Below are positions 18,260 through 27,607 of a stretch of DNA of 64,000 nt, piece after piece. Numbering within the stretch: the stretch's first letter is position 1; every line of letters starts with the position of its first letter. The translations under genes were made by a program, and so were the position numbers. Source of the stretch: Limnobaculum zhutongyuii. Lineage in GTDB: Bacteria; Pseudomonadota; Gammaproteobacteria; Enterobacterales; Enterobacteriaceae. The stretch is from the NCBI RefSeq assembly GCF_004295645.1, contig NZ_CP034752.1, positions 4,310,001 to 4,374,000 of the forward strand, in the 5' to 3' direction. The notes beneath the pieces are model-generated. The model did not search any database and was not told where the DNA came from. It saw nothing but the letters and a program-made list of their open reading frames with translations.

Positions 18260-19273
18260 TTAGACTTTTATTTTCTCATCTTTGCTGGTTCGGCTGAGTA
18301 GAGTAATAGCCGCTTCCCGGGCATCTTTACCGGCATAAAGTACCTGATAAATCTGTTCAGTAATTGGCATCTCTACGCCATGGCGCTGAGCCAGTACCCA
18401 CACTTCTTTGGTATTACGATAGCCTTCAACCACCTGACCAATCAGGTTTTGGGCTTCTTCAACATTTTTTCCTTCGCCCAGCATAATGCCAAAACGACGG
18501 TTACGGGATTGGTTATCCGTACAGGTCAATACCAGATCCCCTAATCCAGCCATACCCATAAAGGTGGCAGGATCTGCGCCCAAAGCGGCACCTAAACGGC
18601 TCATTTCTGCCAGGCCCCGGGTTATTAATGCCGTTCTGGCATTGGCGCCAAAGCCAATGCCGTCAGACATACCGGCTCCGATAGCAATAACGTTTTTAAC
18701 CGCACCGCCTAACTGAACGCCAATAAAATCCGGATTACTGTAAACTCTGAAGCTCTTCCCACAGTGTAATAACTTTTGCAAATCATCAGTGAATTGAGGA
18801 TCCGATGAAGCCACTGCGATTGCAGTAGGTAAGCCAGCAGCGAGCTCTTTGGCAAATGTCGGCCCGGAGATAACCGCCAGTGGAATATCATCCCCTAACG
18901 CTTCTCTGGCCACTTCAGCCAGTAAACGCCCGGTTTCGGCTTCCAGTCCTTTGGTTGCCCAAACAATACGAGCATTTGGCTGTAAAAACGGCTTTATCTG
19001 GCGAAGAACATCACCAAAAACATGACTGGGTACAACGACCAGAATATCCCGGCTAGCACTAATCGCCTGCTGAAGATCCGCCTGCAACTGTAATGTATCA
19101 GGGAATGGGACATCAGGGAGAAACGCCTGATTTTTTCTGTCCTGCTGCAGTTGTGCAATATGTTGAGGGTCGTGGCCCCACAACACTACCGAGTGGCCAT
19201 TACGCGCCAGCGTAATGGCTAAAGCGGTGCCGTACGAGCCGGCACCGATAACAGTCATATCGACCTGATTCAT
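18260..19273 (-). CDS. gpsA: NAD(P)-dependent glycerol-3-phosphate dehydrogenase
   Basis: GpsA reduces dihydroxyacetone phosphate to sn-glycerol 3-phosphate, the backbone of phospholipids. The 337 residues show the N-terminal Rossmann motif VIGAGSYGTALAI (about 9-21), the ATKGLE strand, SGPTFAKE, and the catalytic Lys region LGGAVKNVIAIGAG near residue 190, followed by the helical domain (MAGLGDLVLTC). The ATG overlaps the secB TAA by one base, so the two genes are translationally coupled. Confidence 0.96.
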   Translation of the reverse strand: MNQVDMTVIGAGSYGTALAITLARNGHSVVLWGHDPQHIAQLQQDRKNQAFLPDVPFPDTLQLQADLQQAISASRDILVVVPSHVFGDVLRQIKPFLQPNARIVWATKGLEAETGRLLAEVAREALGDDIPLAVISGPTFAKELAAGLPTAIAVASSDPQFTDDLQKLLHCGKSFRVYSNPDFIGVQLGGAVKNVIAIGAGMSDGIGFGANARTALITRGLAEMSRLGAALGADPATFMGMAGLGDLVLTCTDNQSRNRRFGIMLGEGKNVEEAQNLIGQVVEGYRNTKEVWVLAQRHGVEMPITEQIYQVLYAGKDAREAAITLLSRTSKDEKIKV

Positions 19274-19746
19274 TACGCGTCCTGATGCGGCGCAGCGCCT
19301 TGCTCAGCTTCGGCTTGCTGCTGCAGATAGTTCATGAACAGCGCATCAAAGTTTACTGGCGCCAAATTCAATTGAGGGAAACTACCGCGAGAAACCAGTG
19401 CAGAAACACATTCGCGAGCATAAGGGAACAGAATGTTCGGGCAGTATGCACCCAGACAGTGAGCCATCTGAGAATCATCCAGACCAGTGATGCTAAAGAT
19501 ACCTGCTTGCTGAACTTCACATAAGAATGCCGTATCTTCACCCAGCATAGCTGTAGCAGTAACGCGTAAAACAACTTCAAATACACCATCACCCAGTTGG
19601 CTGGAAGCCGTATCTAAATCCAGTTTAACCTGAGGATCCCACTCCTGTTGAAAAATCAGTGGTGCTGCAGGTGCTTCAAAAGAGACGTCTTTGGTATAAA
19701 TGCGTTGAATTTGAAACGCCATTTCTGGGTTGCTTTGCTCTGACAT
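19273..19746 (-). CDS. secB: SecB protein-export chaperone
   Basis: SecB is a cytosolic tetrameric chaperone that keeps preproteins unfolded and hands them to SecA. The 157-residue protein starts MSEQSNPEMAFQIQRIYTKD and has the family core FEAPxAPxIFQQEW, the VVLRVTATA strand, and the SecA-contact acidic strand with GEDTAFLCEVQQAGIF; the C-terminal tail is Glu/Ala rich. In E. coli grxC separates secB from yibN; here only 105 non-coding bases do. Confidence 0.96.
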   Translation of the reverse strand: MSEQSNPEMAFQIQRIYTKDVSFEAPAAPLIFQQEWDPQVKLDLDTASSQLGDGVFEVVLRVTATAMLGEDTAFLCEVQQAGIFSITGLDDSQMAHCLGAYCPNILFPYARECVSALVSRGSFPQLNLAPVNFDALFMNYLQQQAEAEQGAAPHQDA

Positions 19747-19851
19747 AAAAAATTACCTTTAAGTTAAATGTCCTTCTCATGCTGAAATAAAGCAATAATC
19801 GGGAGTTTTGAGATAAACAGTAAAGTGGGGCTCATCCCGTTTTACCGACTA

Positions 19852-20283
19852 TTACTTACCGCGAACCAATGGCAGGTTTTCACCGCTCCAGCCAGACAAT
19901 CCATTTTTCAGAGTGAATACCTGTGTGAAACCCTCTTTAACTAAGGTTTCTGCCGGTTCTTTTGAACTGGTGCCATTAGCACAAAGTACCACCACCGGGC
20001 GCTCTTTATGTTTGTCCAAAACGGCAAGGGTGCCATTTTTAATGTCTGTTGGCGTTAAGTTGATAGCACCAACAATATGCCCTTTACGGAAATCATCGAT
20101 AGTACGGGTATCAACAACAACCGCACCTTCTGAGTTGATCAGTCGGGTCAAATCCGAATTGCTGATATCTTTAACTTTAGATGTTGCTGTTTTTAGCGTC
20201 ATAAAAATGACAGCGACCAGTAACCCAACCCAGGCAATACTTAATACCGGATGGTTACTAACAAATTGCATAACTTGTTCCAT
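19852..20283 (-). CDS. yibN: YibN membrane-anchored rhodanese-like protein
   Basis: This is a single-pass inner-membrane protein with a cytosolic rhodanese domain; its function is only partly known. The ATG at 20283 gives MEQVMQFVSNHPVLSIAW and 143 residues, equal to E. coli YibN; the frame also opens 12 bases earlier at a TTG. A transmembrane helix spans about residues 13-30. The rhodanese core VVVDTR, DFRKGHI-GAINL and GLSGWSGENLPLVRGK is clear. A Cys (VVVLCANG) sits in the active-site loop position, so sulfur transfer is possible. Confidence 0.9.
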   Translation of the reverse strand: MEQVMQFVSNHPVLSIAWVGLLVAVIFMTLKTATSKVKDISNSDLTRLINSEGAVVVDTRTIDDFRKGHIVGAINLTPTDIKNGTLAVLDKHKERPVVVLCANGTSSKEPAETLVKEGFTQVFTLKNGLSGWSGENLPLVRGK

Positions 20284-20628
20284 GGAGGATAACAACTCCC
20301 GCTGTTTGGGATTAAATAATCAAGGTTATGGAGTATACCTTTGCACTGCATCAAATACAGCCAAAATACGGTTAGCAATGCAGAAAATACGGCATATCTC
20401 TAAAAATTTTATCAAGAGTCCACGGCGAAACATATTGAAAAAGAGTAAAAACAGGTATCAAAGTTTGATTTTTCCGCTTATTTGCCTTCGACTGTAGTAA
20501 AATTCTTTCCCAAATGACGATGCGGGTTGTACCTATCGTTACCTCTAAGTTCTCAATGTGGTATAAAAAGCACATTGGATATGAAATGAATACCGCAAAA
20601 TTTCAATGTTATTTACGAGGTTATTTGA
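20284..20628. other. Divergent yibN/gpmI intergenic region
   Basis: This AT-rich region holds the divergent promoters for the yibN-secB-gpsA-cysE direction and for gpmI. Repeated short CAATGT/CACATTG elements occur at 20555-20612 in the gpmI leader. No ORF, tRNA or confident operator was found. Confidence 0.5.
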
Positions 20629-22173
20629 ATGTCGAGCACAAAAAAACCCATGGTTCTGGTGATTCTTGATGGTTATGGCTATCGGGAAGAGCAACAGGAT
20701 AACGCTATCATTAACGCTAAAAAACCAGTGATGGATAAGTTGTGGAAGAACTATCCGCATACGCTGATTGCAGCTTCTGGTCTGGATGTAGGTTTACCCG
20801 ATGGTCAAATGGGTAACTCTGAAGTTGGTCACGTGAATCTGGGTGCCGGACGCATCGTGTATCAGGATCTCACCCGTCTGGACAAAGAGATCAAAGAAGG
20901 CGATTTCTTTACCAACCCGGTATTAACGTCTGCTGTTGATAAAGCCGTTGCAGCCAATAAAGCCGTTCACATTATGGGATTGATGTCCCCAGGTGGCGTT
21001 CACAGCCATGAAGACCATATTCTGGCAATGATTGAGTTAGCGGCAAAGCGTGGCGCAAAAGCTGTCTATCTTCACGCATTCCTGGATGGTCGCGACACCC
21101 CACCCCGTAGTGCGCAATCAACACTGAAACGATTCACCCAAGAGTTTGAGAAACTGGGCTGTGGTCGTATCGCTTCCATCGTTGGCCGTTACTATGCAAT
21201 GGACCGCGATAACCGCTGGGATCGAGTACAGCTCGCTTATGACCTGATGACTGATGCTAAAGGCGAATTCACTGCAGAAGATGCGGTTTCAGGATTACAG
21301 GCCGCATACAGCCGCGATGAAAATGACGAGTTTGTTAAACCTACGGTTATTCAAAAAGCGGGTGAACCCACTGCTGCCATGCAGGATGGTGATGCGTTAA
21401 TTTTTATGAATTTCCGCGCTGACCGTGCTCGTCAAATTACTCGTACTTTTATCAATCCTGATTTTGACGGATTTAAGCGTAACAAAGTAGTTAAGTTCAG
21501 CGAGTTTGTGATGCTGACGGAATACGCTGCGGATATTAAAGCGGCATGTGCTTATCCACCTGATTCACTGACCAATACCTTTGGTGAGTGGTTGATGAAG
21601 CATGATAAAACTCAGCTACGCATCTCTGAAACTGAGAAATATGCTCACGTAACCTTTTTCTATAATGGTGGTGTAGAAGATCCATTTACCGGTGAAGACC
21701 GTATTCTGGTGAATTCGCCGAAGGTTGCCACCTATGATTTACAACCAGAAATGAGTTCAGAAGAGCTGACCGAAAAGCTAGTTGCAGCGATCGAAAGTGG
21801 TAAATATGACGCCATCATCTGTAACTACCCTAACGGTGATATGGTTGGTCACACCGGCGTATATGAAGCAGCCATCAAAGCGGTAGAAACGCTGGATGCT
21901 TGCGTTGGCCAAGTGGTTGCCGCCGTTGAAAAAGTAGGCGGACAGTTACTGGTTACTGCCGATCACGGTAATGCTGAACAAATGCGCGATCCGGCAACAG
22001 GTCAGGCTCATACCGCACATACCAGCCTACCGGTGCCATTGATTTATGTAGGAAAGTCAGCACAAGTGGTCGAGGGTGGCAAACTGTCCGATCTGGCACC
22101 AACCATGCTTAGCCTGATGGGAATGGAAATTCCAAAAGAGATGACTGGTAAGCCACTGTTCATCGTGAAATAA
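20629..22173 (+). CDS. gpmI: 2,3-bisphosphoglycerate-independent phosphoglycerate mutase
   Basis: GpmI interconverts 3- and 2-phosphoglycerate using two Mn ions and a phosphoserine intermediate. The 514 residues, the usual length, start MSSTKKPMVLVILDGYGYRE (the first metal Asp) and hold the catalytic Ser in MGNSEVGHVNLGAG (near residue 64), HAFLDGRDTPP, RYYAMDRDNRWDR, FMNFRADRARQITR and the last metal cluster TADHGNAEQM / TAHTSLPVP. It heads the gpmI-envC-yibQ cluster: envC begins within 60 bases of the gpmI stop. Confidence 0.97.
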   Translation: MSSTKKPMVLVILDGYGYREEQQDNAIINAKKPVMDKLWKNYPHTLIAASGLDVGLPDGQMGNSEVGHVNLGAGRIVYQDLTRLDKEIKEGDFFTNPVLTSAVDKAVAANKAVHIMGLMSPGGVHSHEDHILAMIELAAKRGAKAVYLHAFLDGRDTPPRSAQSTLKRFTQEFEKLGCGRIASIVGRYYAMDRDNRWDRVQLAYDLMTDAKGEFTAEDAVSGLQAAYSRDENDEFVKPTVIQKAGEPTAAMQDGDALIFMNFRADRARQITRTFINPDFDGFKRNKVVKFSEFVMLTEYAADIKAACAYPPDSLTNTFGEWLMKHDKTQLRISETEKYAHVTFFYNGGVEDPFTGEDRILVNSPKVATYDLQPEMSSEELTEKLVAAIESGKYDAIICNYPNGDMVGHTGVYEAAIKAVETLDACVGQVVAAVEKVGGQLLVTADHGNAEQMRDPATGQAHTAHTSLPVPLIYVGKSAQVVEGGKLSDLAPTMLSLMGMEIPKEMTGKPLFIVK

Positions 22174-22233
22174 TCGCCTTCCATGAAGGAAGCGACTATT
22201 TTTCACCATTCACAAGCTATCAGGGGGTCGATT

Positions 22234-23517
22234 GTGCGGATACCAAAACAGGACTCTGCATCAGGTGTATCGACCCACCGTTTCAGTTTGAGTGTTATTT
22301 GCGCCAGCCTGCTCTGTGCTGGCGCACTTCTCTATCCTTATTCTGGCTATGCTGACGAAAATAATAAGCAACAACTCAATTCCGTTTTGCAAGACATTGC
22401 TGAAAAAGAAAAAAACGTCAAGCTACAGCAAAAACAGCGTGAAGACCTTAATGTACAGCTTAAAGAGCAGGAGAAATCCATTGCTCAGTCCAGTCTGATA
22501 TTGCGAAAAACTCAGGGAGCGCTAACGACTTTAGGTAGTGAAATCGGCACCCTTAACAGCAATATAAAACGACTGCAAAAACAACAAAATACTCAGCAGG
22601 ACTATCTGGCTAAACAGTTGGATGCTGCTTTTCGGCTGGGAAAAAGCTCTGAGCTTCAGCTCATTCTGGAAAGCGAAGAGAGTCAACGTAGCGAGAGGAT
22701 CCTCGCGTATTATGGCTATCTGAATCAGGCTCGCCAAAAAACCATTGATGAACTTAAAGAGACACAAACCGACCTGAAGCAGGAAAAAACCAAGTTACAA
22801 ACAAAACAGGTTGAGCAGAAAACCCTACTTGGCCAGCAAAAAGACGAACAGACAAAACTGGAATCTGCGCGCCAGGCCCGAAAGAAAACCTTAAGTGAGC
22901 TGGATGTTTCTATTCAGGCCGATCAGCAGAAACTGGCTGAACTGAAGAAAAACGAATCCCGGTTAAGAGATCAAATAGCCAAAGCCGAACGTGAAGCCAA
23001 GGCCCGAGCGGCTCGTGAACAGCGGGAAGCCGAAAAACTAAGAGCCCGTCAACAACAGGCTCAAAAATCGGGTTCAGTGTATAAAGCAACAGAAGAAGAG
23101 CGTTCTCTGATGGCTCGCACCGGTGGACTCGGCCGCCCGGCGGCTCAGGCTCTATGGCCAGTCAGAGGACAAATAAGCCATCGATTTGGTGAAGCGCTAC
23201 AAGGTGAACTTCGCTGGAAAGGTATGGTTATCAATGCGCCGGAAGGCAGTGAAGTCCGGGCCATTGCTGATGGCAGGGTATTGTTGGCTGACTGGTTACA
23301 GGGCTATGGCTTGGTTGTTGTTGTCGAACATGGCAAAAGCGATATGAGCCTGTATGGCTATAACCAGAGTGCGCTGGTTAGCGTTGGTAGTCAGGTTAAA
23401 GCGGGGCAACCAATAGCACTGGTTGGCACCAGTGGCGGTCAGGGAGAACCTTCGCTGTACTTTGAGATTCGCCGTCAGGGACAAGCAGTTAACCCACAAC
23501 CATGGCTTGGAAAATAG
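22234..23517 (+). CDS. envC: EnvC murein hydrolase activator
   Basis: EnvC is a periplasmic divisome factor, recruited by FtsEX, that activates amidases AmiA and AmiB to split septal peptidoglycan. I chose the GTG at 22234 because AGGGGG lies six bases upstream; an ATG at 22183 is in frame but lacks a ribosome site. The 427-residue product has a signal peptide, long coiled coils rich in Gln/Lys/Glu (about residues 40-260), and a C-terminal degenerate LytM domain (WPVRGQISHRFGEALQGELRWKG to PQPWLGK). As in E. coli EnvC the LytM domain lacks the HxH metal pair (NQSAL), so it is regulatory, not hydrolytic. Confidence 0.93.
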   Translation: MRIPKQDSASGVSTHRFSLSVICASLLCAGALLYPYSGYADENNKQQLNSVLQDIAEKEKNVKLQQKQREDLNVQLKEQEKSIAQSSLILRKTQGALTTLGSEIGTLNSNIKRLQKQQNTQQDYLAKQLDAAFRLGKSSELQLILESEESQRSERILAYYGYLNQARQKTIDELKETQTDLKQEKTKLQTKQVEQKTLLGQQKDEQTKLESARQARKKTLSELDVSIQADQQKLAELKKNESRLRDQIAKAEREAKARAAREQREAEKLRARQQQAQKSGSVYKATEEERSLMARTGGLGRPAAQALWPVRGQISHRFGEALQGELRWKGMVINAPEGSEVRAIADGRVLLADWLQGYGLVVVVEHGKSDMSLYGYNQSALVSVGSQVKAGQPIALVGTSGGQGEPSLYFEIRRQGQAVNPQPWLGK

Positions 23518-24515
23518 TAGTGACTTTATTAAAACATCTTATCCATCCTGTACTCGGCTTACTCTGTCTGAGTTTTGCACTTTCTGCCGCCCCCGCCCGG
23601 CTGGCAATTGTTATCGATGATTTTGGCTATCGTAAACATAACGAAGAGCAAATTCTGAAAATGCCTGCGGCCATTTCTGTTGCCGTATTGCCCAATGCTC
23701 CGTTATCTCAGGAGATGGCGCAAAAAGCCTACCAGTCAGGACATGAAATTCTTATCCATATGCCAATGGCACCAATAAGTAAGCAGCCTCTGGAACGGGA
23801 TACGCTACGTCCGGGCATGAGTGTGGAAGAGATTCGGCGTATTATTGCCCAGGCCATACGCAACGTTCCTCATGCAAAAGGAATGAATAACCATATGGGA
23901 AGTGCCATGACGTCTGATTTAGGCGCCATGCAACTGGTAATGAAAACCCTCAGCCACTACCAACTTTATTTTCTCGATAGTGTGACCATTGGCAGCACTA
24001 AATCAATACAGGCAGCAGAAGGCACTTCCGTTCAGGTGGTCAAAAGAAAAGTCTTTCTGGATGATGACCAAAGCGAAGCGGCAGTAAGAAAACAATTTAA
24101 TCTGGCGGTGAAGATGGCGCAAAAAAATGGTTCAGCGATTGCTATCGGCCATCCTCACCCTTCGACGATTAGCGTGTTGCAACAGATGCTCCCACAATTA
24201 CCACCAGATGTAGTATTGGTGCCTGTCAGTCACTTATTACCATCGGCACCACATCGAACCTATCCCTCTCGCGAACCTAAGCCGGTTGAAGTAGAGACAC
24301 CAGAAAAACCTGTGGCGATCCCTGTCGATCTGACTCATCGTTGCCCGGCACCTGAATCGATTGAGAAAATCAATCCGCAAGCCACTTATAGCACTATCAA
24401 AAATATTTTCGGAACCTCGCCGGCAATATGGTCAATCTACTCTTATCTGACCTATTGTAGCGTTGCTCCACAAATTTCCGCTTCCTCATTACCATCGGCC
24501 CCAAATCGCCCATGA
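23502..24515 (+). CDS. yibQ: YibQ divergent polysaccharide deacetylase family protein
   Basis: This is a predicted secreted NodB-like protein of unknown substrate that follows envC in Enterobacterales. The 337 residues begin with a signal peptide (hydrophobic residues about 13-28), then LAIVIDDFGYRK (the Asp-Asp metal pair), HEILIHMPMAP (the HxxxH-like strand), MNNHMGSAMT and AIAIGHPHP, all typical of this family. It overlaps envC by 16 bases. A Pro/Glu-rich segment near residue 260 precedes a C-terminal tail that looks less conserved. Confidence 0.88.
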   Translation: MAWKIVVTLLKHLIHPVLGLLCLSFALSAAPARLAIVIDDFGYRKHNEEQILKMPAAISVAVLPNAPLSQEMAQKAYQSGHEILIHMPMAPISKQPLERDTLRPGMSVEEIRRIIAQAIRNVPHAKGMNNHMGSAMTSDLGAMQLVMKTLSHYQLYFLDSVTIGSTKSIQAAEGTSVQVVKRKVFLDDDQSEAAVRKQFNLAVKMAQKNGSAIAIGHPHPSTISVLQQMLPQLPPDVVLVPVSHLLPSAPHRTYPSREPKPVEVETPEKPVAIPVDLTHRCPAPESIEKINPQATYSTIKNIFGTSPAIWSIYSYLTYCSVAPQISASSLPSAPNRP

Positions 24516-24608
24516 GAAAACGGTATCTAAGCATATGAATTATCCTTAATTGAACAAAAATAGCGGCTACGTTACTATTTATTTTTTGAGTCCAATGGCG
24601 GTCAGGTT

Positions 24609-25370
24609 ATGTTTCCTTTATCAGTGTGCGTACTAACATTTAATTCCGCACGATTACTAAAAGATGTACTTTTGCCCCTGAAAGAAATCGCCGATGAGTT
24701 AATTATTGTAGATTCAGGAAGCAGCGATGAAACTCTGGATATCTGTCAGCAGTTTGGTGTAACCCCTGTCTATCGGGCCTATACCACACATGGTGAACAG
24801 ATGAATTATGCAATCTCATTGGTCAGCAACCAGTGGGTACTCTGTATGGACAGCGATGAGATCATCGACCAGAAAACCGTTGAAGAGATAAAGAAGATTA
24901 AGAGCGGTAGTATGCCAGCGCCCGATATGGCGTTTCGTATTTCTCGTCACTGGTTTGTTTTAGGCAAAGAAGTCCACAATATTTACCCCGTCACCTCACC
25001 CGACTATCCGGTCAGATTATTTAATCGTGAATGTGTTGGTTTTAACAGCCGTCCGGTTGATGATGCAGCAGAAGGTTACAAAAATACCGCAGTGATTGCC
25101 GGTTTTGTTAAGCACGATACCTTTTTCTCTATTCATGAAGTGTTTAATAAACTGAATGGATATACCACCCGACTGGTAAAATATAAGCGAGTTAAGCCTT
25201 CTTTAGCCAGAGGGCTATTTAGTGCCTTTGGTTCTTTCTGGAAATGGTATATTTTCAAAAATGGCTGGAAAGATGGCAAAGTGGGTGTTGTTACCGGCAC
25301 TTATGCTGTTGCCTACAGCTTTATGAAATATCTGAAAGCCTGGTATCAACACGATGATAAAAAGCATTAA
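24609..25370 (+). CDS. Family 2 glycosyltransferase, WaaE/KdtX-like
   Basis: This is a cytosolic GT2 enzyme, probably adding a sugar to lipid A-core. The 253 residues have the GT-A motifs LIIVDSGSSDETL (residues 32-44) and the metal-binding MDSDEIID near residue 80. The length and the SGS-D / D-DE layout match WaaE, encoded at the other end of the locus (36722), so the two are probably paralogues. E. coli has waaH, tdh and kbl at this position. Which sugar is transferred cannot be read from sequence. Confidence 0.75.
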   Translation: MFPLSVCVLTFNSARLLKDVLLPLKEIADELIIVDSGSSDETLDICQQFGVTPVYRAYTTHGEQMNYAISLVSNQWVLCMDSDEIIDQKTVEEIKKIKSGSMPAPDMAFRISRHWFVLGKEVHNIYPVTSPDYPVRLFNRECVGFNSRPVDDAAEGYKNTAVIAGFVKHDTFFSIHEVFNKLNGYTTRLVKYKRVKPSLARGLFSAFGSFWKWYIFKNGWKDGKVGVVTGTYAVAYSFMKYLKAWYQHDDKKH

Positions 25371-25451
25371 TTATCTACAATGGAACTGAGAATAAAATCC
25401 AGTGTCTACCTGCCAGATAGCCATATTGATGCAGTCGGCATAAAATAACCC

Positions 25452-25480
25452 GGGGTGCTGTTTAACACAGACAGCATCCC
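25452..25480 (+). terminator. Possible terminator or attenuator before hldD
   Basis: An imperfect hairpin GGGGTGCTGT... / ...ACAGCATCCC is followed by AATAAATTTAT, 33 bases before the hldD start. The U-tract is interrupted, so activity is uncertain. Confidence 0.4.
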
Positions 25481-25512
25481 AATAAATTTATCTTGGAACA
25501 AGTGGTGAAACC

Positions 25513-26448
25513 ATGATTATCGTAACCGGCGGTGCTGGATTTATCGGCAGCAATATTATCAAAGCATTAAACAAAACCGGATATCAAGACATCCTGGTGG
25601 TCGATAACCTGAAGGATGGTACTAAATTCGCCAATCTGGTTGATTTAGAAATTGCTGATTATATTGATAAAGAAGATTTTCTGGCCCATATTCTCGCCGG
25701 TGACGATTTAGGCGATATTGATGCGATTTTCCATCAGGGAGCCTGCTCATCCACCACCGAGTGGGATGGCAAGTATATGATGGACAATAACTATCAATAC
25801 TCCAAAGATTTGCTTCACTTCTGTCTGGATCGCCACATTCCATTCCTTTATGCGTCATCTGCTGCCACCTATGGTGGGCGTAGCGATAACTTCGTTGAAG
25901 ACCGTCAATTTGAACAGCCTCTTAATGTATACGGCTATTCTAAATTCCTGTTTGATCAATATGTTCGTCAAATCTTGCCTCAGGCCGAATCGCAGATTTG
26001 CGGATTCCGTTATTTCAACGTGTATGGCCCACGGGAAAATCATAAGGGCAGCATGGCCAGCGTTGCTTTTCATCTGAATAATCAGATTAATAAAGGTGAA
26101 AATCCAAAGCTATTTTCAGGTAGCGAACAGTTTAAACGCGACTTTATCTATGTCGGTGACGTAGCCAATATGAACCTCTGGTTCTGGAAAAATGGCGCCT
26201 CGGGTATCTTTAACTGTGGAACGGGTCGCTCTGAATCCTTTCAGGAAGTTGCTGATGCGGTATTGGCTTTCCATAAAAAAGGGCATGTTGAATACATTCC
26301 CTTCCCTGAACATTTAAAAGGACGCTATCAGTCCTATACTCAAGCGGACCTTACTAAATTGAAAGCAACAGGTTATGATCTACCCTTCAAAACTGTTGCA
26401 GAAGGCGTGGCAGAATATATGGCCTGGCTGAATCAGGATAAATTATAA
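25513..26448 (+). CDS. hldD: ADP-L-glycero-D-manno-heptose 6-epimerase
   Basis: HldD (RfaD) is the last enzyme of ADP-heptose synthesis for the LPS inner core. The 311-residue extended SDR has the N-terminal NAD(P) motif VTGGAGFIGSNI (about 4-15), HQGACSSTT, the catalytic Ser/Tyr/Lys set in SSAATYGG and YGYSKFLFD, and the FRYFNVYGPRE and KRDFIYVGDV segments typical of the family. It heads the heptose block and is followed by a weak hairpin and waaF. Confidence 0.97.
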   Translation: MIIVTGGAGFIGSNIIKALNKTGYQDILVVDNLKDGTKFANLVDLEIADYIDKEDFLAHILAGDDLGDIDAIFHQGACSSTTEWDGKYMMDNNYQYSKDLLHFCLDRHIPFLYASSAATYGGRSDNFVEDRQFEQPLNVYGYSKFLFDQYVRQILPQAESQICGFRYFNVYGPRENHKGSMASVAFHLNNQINKGENPKLFSGSEQFKRDFIYVGDVANMNLWFWKNGASGIFNCGTGRSESFQEVADAVLAFHKKGHVEYIPFPEHLKGRYQSYTQADLTKLKATGYDLPFKTVAEGVAEYMAWLNQDKL

Positions 26449-26476
26449 AGTTGAAATAACACAGTCACTCAATACG

Positions 26477-26511
26477 AAAGCCCTGTGTTAATAACCCCGG
26501 GCTTTTATTTT
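26477..26511 (+). terminator. Possible terminator between hldD and waaF
   Basis: A 7-bp stem AAAGCCC / GGGCTTT with a 15-base loop is followed by TATTTTAAC. Partial termination here would lower waaF-waaC expression relative to hldD. Confidence 0.5.
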
Positions 26512-26557
26512 AACTATGTAGTAGCCGTGTCGTTTTACAACTGGAGCAGAATTGAGC

Positions 26558-27607
26558 ATGAAAACGCTGATTATCGGGCCATCCTGGGTCGGTGATATGA
26601 TGATGTCACAAAGCCTTTATCGCACTTTAAAGGCAGAAAACCCGGCAGTGGAAATAGACGTAATGGCACCAGCCTGGTGCCGTCCGCTACTAGCCCGAAT
26701 GCCTGAAGTCAGTAAAGCGTTACCAATGCCTTTAGGTCATGGTGCACTGGCTATTGGAGAACGTCGCCAATTAGGTAAGCAATTACGTCAGGAGCAATAT
26801 CAGCAAGCGATTGTTCTGCCAAACTCATTTAAATCAGCCCTGGTTCCTTTTTTTGCCCGGATACCCATTCGCACCGGATGGCGTGGAGAGATGCGATACG
26901 GCCTGCTAAACGACCTTCGCGTCTTGAATAAAGCAGCATTTCCCCTGATGGTTCAACGTTACGTGGCTTTAGCCTATAGCAAACAGCGTATTTCATGTGC
27001 CGAGGATATTCCTCAGCCTATTCTCTGGCCTCAGCTTCACGTTAGCCAGACCGAAATTGATACCACCACTGCCGAATTCAGCCTTAATAATAACCGACCT
27101 GTTATCGGATTTTGTCCCGGAGCTGAATTTGGCCCGGCAAAGCGTTGGCCTCACTATCACTATGCAACGTTGGCTAATAGTCTGATTCAGCAAGGATTCC
27201 AAATTGTGCTGTTTGGCTCAGAGAAAGACAGAGAAGCAGGAGAGGAGATTGTTCATGCACTTCCTGCGGAACTGCAGCCCCACTGTCATAACCTTGCCGG
27301 CAGCACAAAGCTGGATCAAGCCGTCATTCTGATCGCTGCCTGTCATGCTATTGTCAGTAACGATTCCGGTTTAATGCACATTGCGGCGGCGCTTAACAGA
27401 CCTCTAGTTGCTCTTTATGGCCCAAGCAGCCCGGATTTTACACCACCACTCACCCATGATGCCAAAGTGATCCGCCTGATTACCGGTTACCATAAAGTAC
27501 GCAAAGGTGATGCTCAACAGGGCTACCACCAGAGTTTAATTGATATTCAACCAGAACAGGTTTTAGCTGAACTCCAATTACTGTTAACCAGTAAGGAGAG
27601 CCGGTAA
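26558..27607 (+). CDS. waaF: ADP-heptose:LPS heptosyltransferase II
   Basis: WaaF (RfaF) adds the second heptose of the LPS inner core. The ATG at 26558 gives MKTLIIGPSWVGDMMMSQSLY and 349 residues, equal in layout to E. coli; a TTG two codons earlier is also open. GT9 features include MAPAWCRPLLARMP, VLPNSFKSALVPF, the ADP-heptose site GFCPGAEFGPAKRWP, and the NDSGLMHIAAAL-RPLVALYG nucleotide loop. It overlaps waaC by one base. Confidence 0.96.
   Translation: MKTLIIGPSWVGDMMMSQSLYRTLKAENPAVEIDVMAPAWCRPLLARMPEVSKALPMPLGHGALAIGERRQLGKQLRQEQYQQAIVLPNSFKSALVPFFARIPIRTGWRGEMRYGLLNDLRVLNKAAFPLMVQRYVALAYSKQRISCAEDIPQPILWPQLHVSQTEIDTTTAEFSLNNNRPVIGFCPGAEFGPAKRWPHYHYATLANSLIQQGFQIVLFGSEKDREAGEEIVHALPAELQPHCHNLAGSTKLDQAVILIAACHAIVSNDSGLMHIAAALNRPLVALYGPSSPDFTPPLTHDAKVIRLITGYHKVRKGDAQQGYHQSLIDIQPEQVLAELQLLLTSKESR

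Noticed and set aside
24516..25512. JUMPstart/ops elongation element before the LPS genes
   Set aside because: No GGCGGTAGCGTG-like ops sequence was found near hldD or wabG; antitermination by RfaH is not supported by this sequence.
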